From BB31 sp964582525 (GTDB lineage: Bacteria > Pseudomonadota > Gammaproteobacteria > Beggiatoales > Beggiatoaceae): a stretch of DNA of 38,168 bases. Below, one piece after another: positions 1 to 8,729 of the stretch; positions within the stretch are counted from its first letter, which is position 1, and every line of letters starts with the position of its first letter. The notes under the pieces were generated by a model that saw only the letters and a list, made by a program, of their open reading frames with translations, did no database searches and was not told where the DNA came from. Position numbers and translations under genes: made by a program. The stretch spans positions 1 to 38,168 of the forward strand of contig CAZOSP010000022.1 in NCBI GenBank assembly GCA_964582525.1, written 5' to 3'.

Positions 1-131
1 GGTAACTGTGGGCTATTTTAACAGGGTTTTGATGCGGGCGGGAACTGCTGTGACAGGTTTTAAGTGGCTGTCAAATTTTGATTTATGGCGTGAATAGTGA
101 CCCATGAGGACGCGATTGAGCAGCAGAGGAT

Positions 132-476
132 TTACTGCATAAACAATTCGAGACTGGGCATGAGGCGTTGTAAATTCTTTAATAAACGCACCTGCCAAGG
201 AACGCCCTCTAAACCAACCACTTTAAGTTTTAAGTGCTTACGATTGCGCACATTAATAACGAATTTGGTCATGGTATTAATGCCCGAACTATTTAAAAAT
301 TCCAAGTCTTTAACATTTAAGATTAAATGCTCTGCTTGTTCTTCAGCCGCTTGTAACATTAAATTAAGAATGGGTGCATATTCCTCTGTGCCGCTTAATA
401 ACAAAGAACCTTGACAAAGGATTTCTCCGTTGTCTGCTGTATATTGAATAACATAGTCTTCTGTTTTAATTTCCAT
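132..476 (-). CDS. STAS-domain protein, slr1659-type regulator (anti-sigma-factor antagonist-like)
   Basis: This 114-residue protein is essentially one STAS domain. It has a central D57-LEF-L-N-S63-S64-G65-I segment, the position where anti-sigma-factor antagonists of the SpoIIAA type carry their phosphorylatable serine. It probably acts in the cytoplasm as the switchable partner of the ATPase-like protein encoded 18 bases upstream on the same strand; the pair corresponds to cyanobacterial slr1658/slr1659. The ATG is preceded by AGGGG at good spacing. It is the last gene of a minus-strand run hoxH-fcl-ATPase-STAS. Assignment to the STAS fold is firm; the partner-switching role is inferred from family and adjacency, and the output it controls is unknown. 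Confidence 0.8.
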   Translation of the reverse strand: MEIKTEDYVIQYTADNGEILCQGSLLLSGTEEYAPILNLMLQAAEEQAEHLILNVKDLEFLNSSGINTMTKFVINVRNRKHLKLKVVGLEGVPWQVRLLKNLQRLMPSLELFMQ

Positions 477-494
477 CGAATATCCCCTGAAAGA

Positions 495-1112
495 TTAAAC
501 GGCTAAACTGACCATTGTGGTCACTAAAGTGATGCGCGGTTCACCTTCTATAGTTTCAAAATGCCACCCTAATTTGGCAGAATAATCACACATCATGCTC
601 AAAAAGCCTAAACCTGACCCGCTTTCATTTGCTCCCAAAGCATTGCGTTCCATTTGCTGTATATAGAGTTCATTGGGATCATCGGCTGCCAGTAATTGCT
701 GAATAAAAGATTGAAAGACGACAAGCTTTTCTGGCTTAATGGCGTTGACAACATGGAATACCAATTTGTCACCATATAAGTGAAATGCGATTTTAGTTTG
801 ATAACGAACCGATTCATCACTAAATTTCATGGCATTTTCTAATAATTCATTGGCAATGTATTTTGCCGCGTTTTTGCTTTTAGCTGGAATAAGTCCGTCA
901 TTGCCACCCTGTTCATTGGCGTTTTTTTCTTCTAAGCCGATAAAAAAAGTCTGCAAATAATCGGCGATAAAGTCGGCAGATAAGCCGTTGTTTCTCCAAC
1001 GCTGTTTAAGGGGAATAGAATTAGCCGAGAAACCAATAATCAGATATTCCACATCATCTGGCATGACATCAACAAAATCACCAAAGGTTTGGCTTTGTAT
1101 TACTTGTTCCAT
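495..1112 (-). CDS. slr1658-type regulator with HATPase-like (anti-sigma kinase) fold
   Basis: The protein has 205 residues if started at the ATG ending at 1112. That ATG follows GAGGAAAATCT, a good ribosome binding site; the longer reading to 1184 adds 24 residues behind a poor site. It carries an N-box ELLENAMKFS (Asn93) and a glycine box GSGLG (165-169), as in GHKL ATPases such as SpoIIAB/RsbW, and an N-terminal segment containing the SIPLKQRWRNNGLSADF signature typical of slr1658-like (DUF6272) proteins. It probably binds ATP and phosphorylates or sequesters the STAS protein encoded 18 bases downstream. No histidine-kinase H-box or sensor domain is visible, so it is not a classical two-component kinase. 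The target is unknown. Confidence 0.75.
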   Translation of the reverse strand: MEQVIQSQTFGDFVDVMPDDVEYLIIGFSANSIPLKQRWRNNGLSADFIADYLQTFFIGLEEKNANEQGGNDGLIPAKSKNAAKYIANELLENAMKFSDESVRYQTKIAFHLYGDKLVFHVVNAIKPEKLVVFQSFIQQLLAADDPNELYIQQMERNALGANESGSGLGFLSMMCDYSAKLGWHFETIEGEPRITLVTTMVSLAV

Positions 1113-1213
1113 AGATTTTCCTCGCCACCTAAAATGCTGATAATAGAGCGTATCGCGCAAAATATAACCTAAGCTTTCCGACATGGATTATAAGCCCGCC
1201 GGTCTTTGAGGGC

Positions 1214-2176
1214 TTATTCATCATGCCAATGGGCAACAAACCAGTCATAGGTGGCTTGCAGACCGCTTGCTAAATCAACTCGCGCCCGCCAACCCAGACG
1301 CTGTAAACGCGATACATCCATGAGTTTACGCGGTGTTCCATCGGGTTTACTGTGATCATAAAGGATTTTACCTTGAAAACCGGTAATATTTTGTATCATC
1401 TCGGCAAGTTCTTGAATTTTTATATCTGCGCCTGTGCCAATGTTTACGTGTGACAGCATCGACTGGGTTTCTCGCGCATACACCTGTTGATCTAACTGCA
1501 TGACAAACACACAAGCGGTCGCCATGTCATCCACGTACAAAAACTCGCGGCGCGCCTGCCCGCTACCCCAAACGGTCACGCTGTCAGCACGGTTGATGTT
1601 TGCCTCATGGAATTTGCGCAATAAAGCCGGGACTACGTGGCTGTTTTGTGGGTGAAAATTATCATAAGGACCGTATAAATTGGTCGGCATGACGGCGCGG
1701 TACTGAGTACCATGCTGGCGATTATAGGATTCACACAATTTAATGCCGGCAATTTTAGCGATAGCATAAGGTTCGTTGGTTGGCTCTAAAACGCCGGTCA
1801 GCAAGGCATCTTCACGCAGGGGTTGAGCGGCTAACTTGGGATAAATGCAGGAGCTACCCAAGAATAATAAATGCTGCACGCCAGCACGAAATGCAGCATG
1901 AATGACGTTCGCTTCAATCATTAAATTGCTATAAATAAAATCTGCCGGATATTCGTTATTGGCATAAATGCCGCCGACTTTTGCTGCCGCCAGTATCACA
2001 TAATCGGGTTTTTCGGTCTGCATAAAGGCTTCTACGGCGGCTTGGCGGGTCAAATCCAATTCTGCGTGGGTGCGCATCAGCAAACGGTTAAAACCTCGCG
2101 CTTGTAAATGGCGCACAATCGCTGAACCGACCAAGCCGCGATGTCCGGCAATATAAATTTTGCTATTGAAATCCAT
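1214..2176 (-). CDS. fcl: GDP-L-fucose synthase
   Basis: This 320-residue short-chain dehydrogenase performs the epimerase/reductase step that turns GDP-4-keto-6-deoxy-mannose into GDP-L-fucose, using NADPH in the cytoplasm. It shows the nucleotide-binding glycine motif GHRGLVG at residues 11-17, the GSSCIYP segment holding the active-site Ser and Cys near 108-110, and the catalytic Tyr137-xxx-Lys141 pair in EPYAIAK. Length is normal for the family. It follows hoxH by 45 bases on the same strand, an odd partner. Its metabolic partner gmd is about 8.5 kb away on the other strand. The product would feed fucose-containing surface polysaccharide; no glycosyltransferase is in the window. Confidence 0.95.
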   Translation of the reverse strand: MDFNSKIYIAGHRGLVGSAIVRHLQARGFNRLLMRTHAELDLTRQAAVEAFMQTEKPDYVILAAAKVGGIYANNEYPADFIYSNLMIEANVIHAAFRAGVQHLLFLGSSCIYPKLAAQPLREDALLTGVLEPTNEPYAIAKIAGIKLCESYNRQHGTQYRAVMPTNLYGPYDNFHPQNSHVVPALLRKFHEANINRADSVTVWGSGQARREFLYVDDMATACVFVMQLDQQVYARETQSMLSHVNIGTGADIKIQELAEMIQNITGFQGKILYDHSKPDGTPRKLMDVSRLQRLGWRARVDLASGLQATYDWFVAHWHDE

Positions 2177-2221
2177 CAGAGATACGCTCCCTAGTAAAAT
2201 GTGCGGGGTGCTTGGCTGTCC

Positions 2222-3706
2222 TTATGCCGTGCGGCTGATGTCGCCGCGCCCTGTTTTGTAAAGTTCATCCAGTTTTTGCCCCGTAGCACTGCGCAGTTCT
2301 AAATGCAGCGGCATTTTGCCTAGCGCGTGCGTGGCGCAGGATAAACAGGGATCGTAAGCCCGCACCGCCACTTCGATGTGATTAAGCAGCGGCTCGGTCA
2401 GTTCCTGTCCCTCTAAATAGTGTTCGGCAACTTGGCGGATCGATTCGTTCATGGCTTGGTTATTGTGCGTGGTCGAAACAATTAAATTGGCTTTACTGAT
2501 TAAATCATCATCATCAATTTGGTAATGATGAATTAACGTGCCTCGTGGTGCTTCGATCACACCAATGCCCTCGCTGCTGCGCGTCCCCCGCGCTTGTAAA
2601 TCGCTGCCAATAATATCCTCGTCATGCAGCAGTTCGCGGATGCCTTCGGCGGCATGAAGTGCCTCAATCATACGCGCCCAATGATAGGCTAAGGTGCTGT
2701 GTTGAATACCGTTTGCTTTGAACTGCTGACGCTCCATCTCAGCCAGCGGGGTGTCAATATAATCACAATTATTCACCCGCGCCAGAGGTCCAACGCGATA
2801 CCAGCCCTGCTGCATTCCACGCGAAACGATGAAAGGAAATTTCATATAAGACCAAGCGCGCACTTCCTCATGGATATAGTTTTGATAATCGCGGCAAGGC
2901 AGTTGCTCAAAAATCATCTGCCCATCCGCGTCACGCGCCCGCAGTTTACCATCGTACAATTCTAACGCGCCATCCGCACGCACCAAGCTCATCATATTGC
3001 TGCGAATGGTTGCAAAAGCTTGGTGATAGTGAATATTGCTGGCATACACCTGTTTGATCAGCTGCACCGCCGCCTGTGTCCAGAGGACGATGTGATCAAT
3101 CTCAGCCCGCAGCGCGTCGCGTTCTGCGACCGCCAGTGCCTTATTCATGCCGCCGGCAATAGCTGCCGTGCCATGTACCCGCTTGCCCATGATCATGCGG
3201 ATAATTTCCTGTCCAAATCTGCGCAGTTGAATACCACGCAAGCCCAATTCAGGGCGATCAGCCAGCACTCCAACAATATTTCGGTGCGCCACCGCATCAT
3301 CAAAACCGAACAACAAATCGGGCGAGGCAAGATAAAAAAAATGCAGTGCGTGAGACTGTAAAACCTGTCCAAAATGCAGTAAGCGGCGCAATTTTTCCGC
3401 CGTTACAGGAAGCTGCTGCACACCCGCGATCATATCCACTGCCTTAGCCGCGGCAAGATGATGGCTGACCGGGCAAATGCCGCACAAGCGTTGTACTAGC
3501 AGCGGAATTTCCCAGTACGGACGGCCTTGAATAAATTTTTCAAAGCCGCGAAATTCGACAATATGCAGTCGCGCCTGTTGAATGTGATTATTCTCATCCA
3601 GCAACAGCGTGACTTTACCATGTCCCTCTACACGAGTTAGCGGTTCTATCACCACACGTTTAAGCTTTTCCGCGTGCGGCGCGGTCTCTAGTACGCTCAT
3701 CATCAA
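2222..3706 (-). CDS. hoxH: [NiFe] hydrogenase large subunit, bidirectional NAD-linked (group 3d-like) HoxH
   Basis: The 494 residues carry the N-terminal nickel ligands in RLCGICPVSHH (Cys75, Cys78) and the C-terminal ligands in DPCLSCATH (452-460). The N-terminal EPLTRVEGHG motif and overall length match HoxH of soluble NAD-reducing hydrogenases. A C-terminal tail of about 34 residues follows His460, so the protein is a precursor that needs endoprotease (HoxW-type) processing after nickel insertion. AGGAG lies just before three consecutive ATG codons; the second or third may be the real start. The gene has a divergent upstream neighbour and no hoxF, hoxU, hoxY or hoxW in the window, so its partner small and diaphorase subunits must be elsewhere. 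Confidence 0.93.
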   Translation of the reverse strand: MMMSVLETAPHAEKLKRVVIEPLTRVEGHGKVTLLLDENNHIQQARLHIVEFRGFEKFIQGRPYWEIPLLVQRLCGICPVSHHLAAAKAVDMIAGVQQLPVTAEKLRRLLHFGQVLQSHALHFFYLASPDLLFGFDDAVAHRNIVGVLADRPELGLRGIQLRRFGQEIIRMIMGKRVHGTAAIAGGMNKALAVAERDALRAEIDHIVLWTQAAVQLIKQVYASNIHYHQAFATIRSNMMSLVRADGALELYDGKLRARDADGQMIFEQLPCRDYQNYIHEEVRAWSYMKFPFIVSRGMQQGWYRVGPLARVNNCDYIDTPLAEMERQQFKANGIQHSTLAYHWARMIEALHAAEGIRELLHDEDIIGSDLQARGTRSSEGIGVIEAPRGTLIHHYQIDDDDLISKANLIVSTTHNNQAMNESIRQVAEHYLEGQELTEPLLNHIEVAVRAYDPCLSCATHALGKMPLHLELRSATGQKLDELYKTGRGDISRTA

Positions 3707-3742
3707 TCTCCTGAGTGGTTTTCTAGTGCTAAAGGATAATAG

Positions 3743-3922
3743 ATGTTTTCCCTGTTGGATACTGCTTATACTGCGTTCTGTCTGAGAGCCGTTTCAGACA
3801 GGCGCAGCCGTCTCAAAGAGGAGATTAATTCCTTATTACCCAATGTGGTTCATGTCGGCAACACCTTTGTTTCTTTGACCGGTTATCAAGCGAAGGGCTA
3901 CGCGATTATCCCCATTTATTAA
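3743..3922 (+). CDS. Short hypothetical ORF or gene remnant
   Basis: This open frame of 59 codons lies in the gap between hoxH and sanA. It encodes a peptide with a basic-acidic middle (RRSRLKEEINSLLP) and ends YAIIPIY. I do not recognise a family. No strong ribosome binding site precedes the ATG, and the stop codon directly abuts the start of the inverted-repeat element at 3923. It may be a remnant of a gene cut off by that element, or simply chance. Confidence 0.25.
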   Translation: MFSLLDTAYTAFCLRAVSDRRSRLKEEINSLLPNVVHVGNTFVSLTGYQAKGYAIIPIY

Positions 3923-4003
3923 GTAACCGTTTACTCCCCGCGCTAAACCTGACAGGTCTTTGCGACCTGTCAGGTTTTTTACTGGGGGCGTGTAAACGCT
4001 TAC
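3923..4003. repeat. 81-bp inverted-repeat (MITE-like) element with internal hairpin
   Basis: The ends are GTAACCGTTTAC and its near-perfect inverted counterpart GTAAACGCTTAC. Nested inside is a perfect 14-bp stem, AAACCTGACAGGTC (3945-3958) with its complement at 3964-3977, a 5-base loop and a following run of T. A shorter relative with the same ends lies at 32651-32714. It encodes nothing, and the inner hairpin plus T-run could also terminate transcription. Confidence 0.75.
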
Positions 4004-4078
4004 CACGCTTGAGGCTCTTTTTTTGCAGGTGACTTAAATCATTCATTGACTTCTCACCGCAAAACAAGGAGCTTTAAG

Positions 4079-4726
4079 GTGTCATACTTGAAGCGCAAAA
4101 GATTGTTTTATCTATTAATTATTCTACTTTTTGCAAGCCTTAGCAGCCTCTTGCTAGTCGCTTGCGATCTTTGGGTCAGTCGGCAAACCCATCAGCGATT
4201 ATATAGCGATATTCACCACATACCCGCTAAACCACTAGGCTTAGTCTTAGGCACTAGCAAAGACGCGCCGCATGGCATGAATGCGTTTTTTTACTATCGC
4301 ATCAATGCCGCAGCGGCGTTATACAAAGCCGGGAAAGTGCAGCATCTATTGCTCAGTGGCGATAGTTATCAGCAAGCGTATAATGAGCCAGAAGACATGC
4401 GCGATGCCTTACTCAAACGGGGTGTGCCGCTGCAAGCCATGAGCTTAGATTATGCGGGTTTCCGTACCCTAGACTCGGTAGTGCGCGCCCATAAAATATT
4501 TCAGCATGATGATTTTATTGTCATTTCACAGGCTTTTCATAATGCTCGCGCATTATTTATCGCCGACGCATACGGTGTTCAAGCCATTGCTTTTAATGCG
4601 CAAGATGTGCAGGGTGGCTATGGTTTGAAGGTGCGGCTACGAGAAGTGTTGGCGCGTTTTAAGGCGGTGCTGGATTTGTATGTGTTAGGCACACAGCCGC
4701 GTTCTTTAGAGATAGACAGTCAATAA
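4079..4726 (+). CDS. sanA: SanA-type membrane protein, DUF218 family (envelope barrier)
   Basis: The protein has 215 residues when started at the GTG at 4079, which follows AAGGAG at ideal spacing; a TTG at 4046 would add 11 residues but lacks a ribosome site. One N-terminal transmembrane segment (about residues 9-28) anchors a DUF218 domain outside the cytoplasm. Family-typical stretches are LVLGTSK, LLSGDS followed by YNEPEDMRDAL, the SLDYAGFRTLDSVVRA block, and ISQAFHNARALFIA. These closely match E. coli SanA, which is linked to vancomycin exclusion at high temperature. The biochemical activity of the family is not settled. It stands alone between an inverted-repeat element and a repeat-containing gap. 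Confidence 0.9.
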   Translation: MSYLKRKRLFYLLIILLFASLSSLLLVACDLWVSRQTHQRLYSDIHHIPAKPLGLVLGTSKDAPHGMNAFFYYRINAAAALYKAGKVQHLLLSGDSYQQAYNEPEDMRDALLKRGVPLQAMSLDYAGFRTLDSVVRAHKIFQHDDFIVISQAFHNARALFIADAYGVQAIAFNAQDVQGGYGLKVRLREVLARFKAVLDLYVLGTQPRSLEIDSQ

Positions 4727-4753
4727 TAGCCGATACGCAATCTGTCTATCCTC

Positions 4754-4852
4754 ATACCCGCCAGTCACTGCATTTTTGGCTTTGTCCATTTTGCTGCATA
4801 AGTTTGAGTTTTCAGCACTTAATAAAAATCCCTAAGAGCAGTTTCAGTCCGG
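4754..4852 (+). repeat. Dispersed repeat of about 100 bp, copy 1
   Basis: This stretch matches, by eye and imperfectly, the reverse complement of 32405-32517. Shared blocks include ACTGCATTTTT near one end and CTTAAT followed by ATCCCT-AGAGCAGTTTCAG at the other. Together they fill most of the 331-base gene-free stretch between sanA and the helicase gene; the remainder (4853-5057) shows nothing recognisable. Confidence 0.5.
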
Positions 4853-5057
4853 GGCGAGGCTAAACAGCCTCTAAGCATATCCCGGCAAACTATAATTACT
4901 TTTTTTGCCGCTGATCGCCTAAAATGCACGGTTTCCTTATCCAACACCTGGCATTCGCCGGCCCAACACATCCATTGTTATTTAACAAAATGCTTCAATA
5001 CAAAACAGCTTTAGTGCATTGTATCTTGTTAAATATCAAACTGTTAGCGGGTGGCGA

Positions 5058-8000
5058 ATGGCACAAAAGACTGACAGCAGGAACGCTATTTTGATTGCCT
5101 TTAGTAGAGATGATATACGTCGCATTATTCCCACCGCCGCTTACAAACGTGGCATGAATTATTGGCTTGAAGGTCGTGTCAAGCAAGTCAGCTTTGAACG
5201 TCTGGACGGCGGCGATATACTGATTCGCGCCACCGTCAAGGGTTCTGGTTACGCGCTTTATCAACAAAACATCAAGCTATACGCACAGGCAAAAAAAACT
5301 TTTGAATTTGATGCCAGTTGCACTTGTCCGGTCGGCTATCATTGCAAACATGTTGCAGCGGTACTGATGGAAGTGTTAGAAAACGGCAGAGCGGAGCTGG
5401 AAAAAAGCCAAATTCCTGTCAATGCGCGTTCACGTACTAGACACGCCGCCCACCCCGCCGCCTCCGCTCAAGCCGCAGAAGCACCCAACCCAGCGGATAA
5501 ACGTCTAGATGTAGAGGTCAAGCAATGGTTGCAACGGGTACAAGCGGCTTGCGAGACCCCAGAACCAAACGCCTACCCCGAACACCTCAAACATCGCTTA
5601 CTGTATATTCTGCATCCACTGGAAAAAGGCGGCGCGCTGCGTGTCAAAGTGGAATTAGTCTCAGCGCGTTTGCTGAAAAATGGTCAGTATAGCGTCACCC
5701 ACCCGTTCAGAGACAACAACGCCGCTTACATTCGTCCGCTTGACAAAGCCCTGCTGAGATGGCTGTCTTTTATGCCCGCGCCCTACTCTTCACAGGTGGC
5801 AGGACGTTATGAACTACAGGGAACAGAAGCGTCCGATTTATTACGGCGTTTACTATCTACCGAGCGTTGCCATTGGCTGCACAAAGGCAATCCCGCCTTG
5901 CGTTTAGGCGAAACGCGGCGGGCGCAAGTGCGCTGGCAGGTCGCACAAGACGGCAGCCAGCACTTGCTCTATGAAGTTGAGCAAGACGGCTGTGCTGTGT
6001 TGGGCTTAAATCCGCCTTGGTATGTGGATGTGCAGGCAGCGCAATGCGGCTTGCTGGAAACCGGCTTGCCGGCGGTGCTGAATGAGGCGTTGATGGACGC
6101 GCCCGCGTTACCGCCAGCACAAGCAATGGCAGTACGCAAAGCATTGGAGCAATATAGCCACGCGAGCCACGCGCCATTAAATGTGCCAAAACCGCAACCA
6201 CTGGGCAACACGCGCCTTGAACAATGTCCGCTGCAATGCGAGATTTATCTCTACAATCAAGTCGTAGAACACAAAAATGCAGGCTGGCAGCAGGGTGCGC
6301 AAGCGCACGACGCATACCGCCAAGCACAAAAGTTACCGCTGCTGCGCCTCTCATTTCGCTACGGACAAGCATTGATAAACGCCTATCACGATGAACCCGA
6401 AGCATTGAATTTTTACGACACGCAGCAGCAAGTATTAATTCAAGTTAAGCGTGACGCAGAAAGCGAGCAAAAAGCCAAGCAACGCCTACAACATTTGCAT
6501 TTTATAGCACTGACCGAGCATCCCGTAGCAGCACATTTCAAACTGCCGGAAGCCTGTCACAAAGATTTAATCATTGCCGTTGCCGAACACCCCAACGATG
6601 TGCAAGCCGAACAAGCCCTGCTCGATTTCAGCCTGCACCAAGTCCCCAAACTGCGCGCCGAAGGCTGGAAAATCGACATGGCAGCGGATTATTTATTCCA
6701 AACTGTTGATCCCCTGTTATTAGAAGACTGGTACGCAGAAATCGAAGAAAGCAGCGGCATTGACTGGTTTGGTTTAGAACTCGGCGTGTACATCAGCGGC
6801 GAAAAAATCAATTTACTGCCGCTGCTGGTCGATTTGCTGCACAAGCTGCCGGATGGCAGCGAACTGCAAAATCTACTCGCCTTACCGGATGACACCCTGC
6901 TCACGCCGCGCCTTGACGACGGGCGCATTTTGCCGCTACCGGTTGGACGTGTGCGCGATATTTTGCAAGTGCTGATTGAATTGCTGGGCAAGGATCCGCT
7001 TGACGAAGCCGGGCGGTTGCGCCTATTGACGCTACGCGCTGCGCAACTGGTGGAACTGGAAACCGCCATGAATGTCGCACAAACGCGCTGGATGGGCGGC
7101 GAGCGACTGCTGGAGTTAGGCAGAAAGCTTAAAAATTTCAAAGGTATCCAAAATATAGCCATGCCCGACGGCTTTCAAACCGAGCTACGCCCCTATCAGC
7201 AAGAAGGCTTAAATTGGCTGCAATTTTTGCGCGAATTTAATCTGTCCGGAATACTGGCAGACGACATGGGCTTGGGCAAAACCGTACAAACCCTAGCGCA
7301 TTTGCTGACGGAAAAAAACGCCGGACGCTTGGATAAACCCGCATTAGTCATCGCACCAACCAGCTTAATGGTCAACTGGCGACGCGAAAGCCAGCGTTTT
7401 GCCCCGGCGCTGCGCGTCTTGATCCTGCAAGGTCCTGAGCGTAAACAACATTTTGAACAAATACAAGAATATGACATGATTCTCACCACCTACCCGCTGT
7501 TGCCGCGTGACCGTGACACCCTGATGAACCAAGTTTATTCGCATTTAATTCTCGATGAAGCGCAAAATATCAAAAATCCCAAAGCCAAAGTCACGCAACT
7601 GGTGCATCAACTCCACGCCGATCATCGTCTGTGCCTAACCGGTACGCCGATGGAAAATCATCTTGGCGAACTCTGGTCACTGTTTCATTTTCTCATGCCC
7701 GGCTTGCTGGGCGACGGCATGAGTTTCCGCAACCTGTTTCGCGCACCGATTGAACGTGACGGCGACTTGCTGCGCCGCGACATTCTGGCTAAACGCATCG
7801 CGCCTTTCATGCTGCGCCGCACTAAAGAACAGGTGGTCAAAGAGCTGCCAGAAAAAACCGACATCATCCGCAGCATAGAACTCGATGGCGCACAGCGCGA
7901 TCTGTACGAAACCATCCGTCTCACCATGCACAACAAAATCCGCCGCGAAATCGCGCAAAAAGGCATCGGGCGCAGCCAAATTGTCATTCTCGACGCACTG

Positions 8001-8579
8001 CTGAAATTACGCCAAATCTGCTGCGATCCGCGTTTGCTGAAACTCGAAGCAGCGAAAGATGTCAAACAATCCGCCAAGCTCGATATGTTGATGGATTTGC
8101 TGCCGGAAATGATCGAAGAAGGGCGGCGGGTGCTGCTGTTTTCACAATTCACCAGCATGTTGAGTCTGATTGAAGTCGAATGCAAAAAACACAAATTGGA
8201 TTATGTGAAACTCACCGGGCGCACGAAAAATCGCGGCGAAGTGGTGGAGCGTTTCCAAGAGGGGCAAGTGCCGCTGTTTCTCATCAGCCTCAAAGCGGGT
8301 GGCACGGGCTTAAACCTGACCGCTGCGGATACGGTCATTCATTATGACCCTTGGTGGAATCCGGCAGTAGAAAATCAAGCAACGGATCGGGCGCATCGTA
8401 TTGGGCAGGATAAAAAAGTCTTTGTGTATAAGCTGTTGACAGAGGGGACGGTAGAGGAAAAAATTCAAGAATTGCAAGCGCGTAAACAAAAACTAGCAGA
8501 TGCTTTGTTCAGCGAAGGCAGCAGTGGCTCAGGCTTGTCCCGCACCGACTTAGAAGCTTTGTTTGAGCCTTTAGGCTAG
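5058..8579 (+). CDS. SNF2-family helicase with N-terminal SWIM zinc finger
   Basis: This is a very large (about 1173 residues) cytoplasmic ATP-dependent DNA translocase. A SWIM zinc finger (CTCPVGYHCKH, CxCx5CxH) sits near residues 87-97, followed by a long family-specific middle and a C-terminal Snf2 motor. Motor motifs are Walker A DDMGLGKT near 735, the DEAQ box near 831, LTGTPMENHLGELWS, and the helicase C-terminal part with GGTGLNL and TDRAHRIGQ near 1108. The ATG at 5058 is chosen over a TTG at 5019, which has no ribosome site. This SWIM-plus-SNF2 layout is common in bacteria and its cellular job is poorly known. Nothing around it suggests a defence island at this point. Confidence 0.9.
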   Translation: MAQKTDSRNAILIAFSRDDIRRIIPTAAYKRGMNYWLEGRVKQVSFERLDGGDILIRATVKGSGYALYQQNIKLYAQAKKTFEFDASCTCPVGYHCKHVAAVLMEVLENGRAELEKSQIPVNARSRTRHAAHPAASAQAAEAPNPADKRLDVEVKQWLQRVQAACETPEPNAYPEHLKHRLLYILHPLEKGGALRVKVELVSARLLKNGQYSVTHPFRDNNAAYIRPLDKALLRWLSFMPAPYSSQVAGRYELQGTEASDLLRRLLSTERCHWLHKGNPALRLGETRRAQVRWQVAQDGSQHLLYEVEQDGCAVLGLNPPWYVDVQAAQCGLLETGLPAVLNEALMDAPALPPAQAMAVRKALEQYSHASHAPLNVPKPQPLGNTRLEQCPLQCEIYLYNQVVEHKNAGWQQGAQAHDAYRQAQKLPLLRLSFRYGQALINAYHDEPEALNFYDTQQQVLIQVKRDAESEQKAKQRLQHLHFIALTEHPVAAHFKLPEACHKDLIIAVAEHPNDVQAEQALLDFSLHQVPKLRAEGWKIDMAADYLFQTVDPLLLEDWYAEIEESSGIDWFGLELGVYISGEKINLLPLLVDLLHKLPDGSELQNLLALPDDTLLTPRLDDGRILPLPVGRVRDILQVLIELLGKDPLDEAGRLRLLTLRAAQLVELETAMNVAQTRWMGGERLLELGRKLKNFKGIQNIAMPDGFQTELRPYQQEGLNWLQFLREFNLSGILADDMGLGKTVQTLAHLLTEKNAGRLDKPALVIAPTSLMVNWRRESQRFAPALRVLILQGPERKQHFEQIQEYDMILTTYPLLPRDRDTLMNQVYSHLILDEAQNIKNPKAKVTQLVHQLHADHRLCLTGTPMENHLGELWSLFHFLMPGLLGDGMSFRNLFRAPIERDGDLLRRDILAKRIAPFMLRRTKEQVVKELPEKTDIIRSIELDGAQRDLYETIRLTMHNKIRREIAQKGIGRSQIVILDALLKLRQICCDPRLLKLEAAKDVKQSAKLDMLMDLLPEMIEEGRRVLLFSQFTSMLSLIEVECKKHKLDYVKLTGRTKNRGEVVERFQEGQVPLFLISLKAGGTGLNLTAADTVIHYDPWWNPAVENQATDRAHRIGQDKKVFVYKLLTEGTVEEKIQELQARKQKLADALFSEGSSGSGLSRTDLEALFEPLG

Positions 8580-8617
8580 TTTTTAACACAAAAGATAAAA
8601 CAACATTGGGGACGCTA

Positions 8618-8650
8618 AAACCTGACCGGTCTTGGAGACCGGTCAGGTTT
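8618..8650. repeat. Perfect 15-bp palindromic hairpin (CCTGACCGGTC family)
   Basis: AAACCTGACCGGTCT (8618-8632) pairs perfectly with 8636-8650 around a 3-base loop. It lies 38 bases after the helicase gene and may act as a terminator, although no long T-run follows. It belongs to the same hairpin family as 3945-3977 and 14209-14241. Confidence 0.8.
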
Positions 8651-8729
8651 GCGGGAGGCAATTTAATTATCCGAAAATCTGTAGTAGATTTGGTTTTGGC
8701 TATTGAGGCAGAATATTGGCGGGAAAAAC

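Noticed and set aside
5857..6405. Long minus-strand open frame inside the SNF2 gene (182 codons)
   Set aside because: It lies entirely within a clear coding gene in a GC-rich part; antisense frames of this kind arise by codon bias.
5058..8579. SNF2 helicase considered as part of the defence module
   Set aside because: It is more than 3.6 kb from the module, on the other strand, with metabolic genes between; its SWIM architecture is a widespread chromosomal type.
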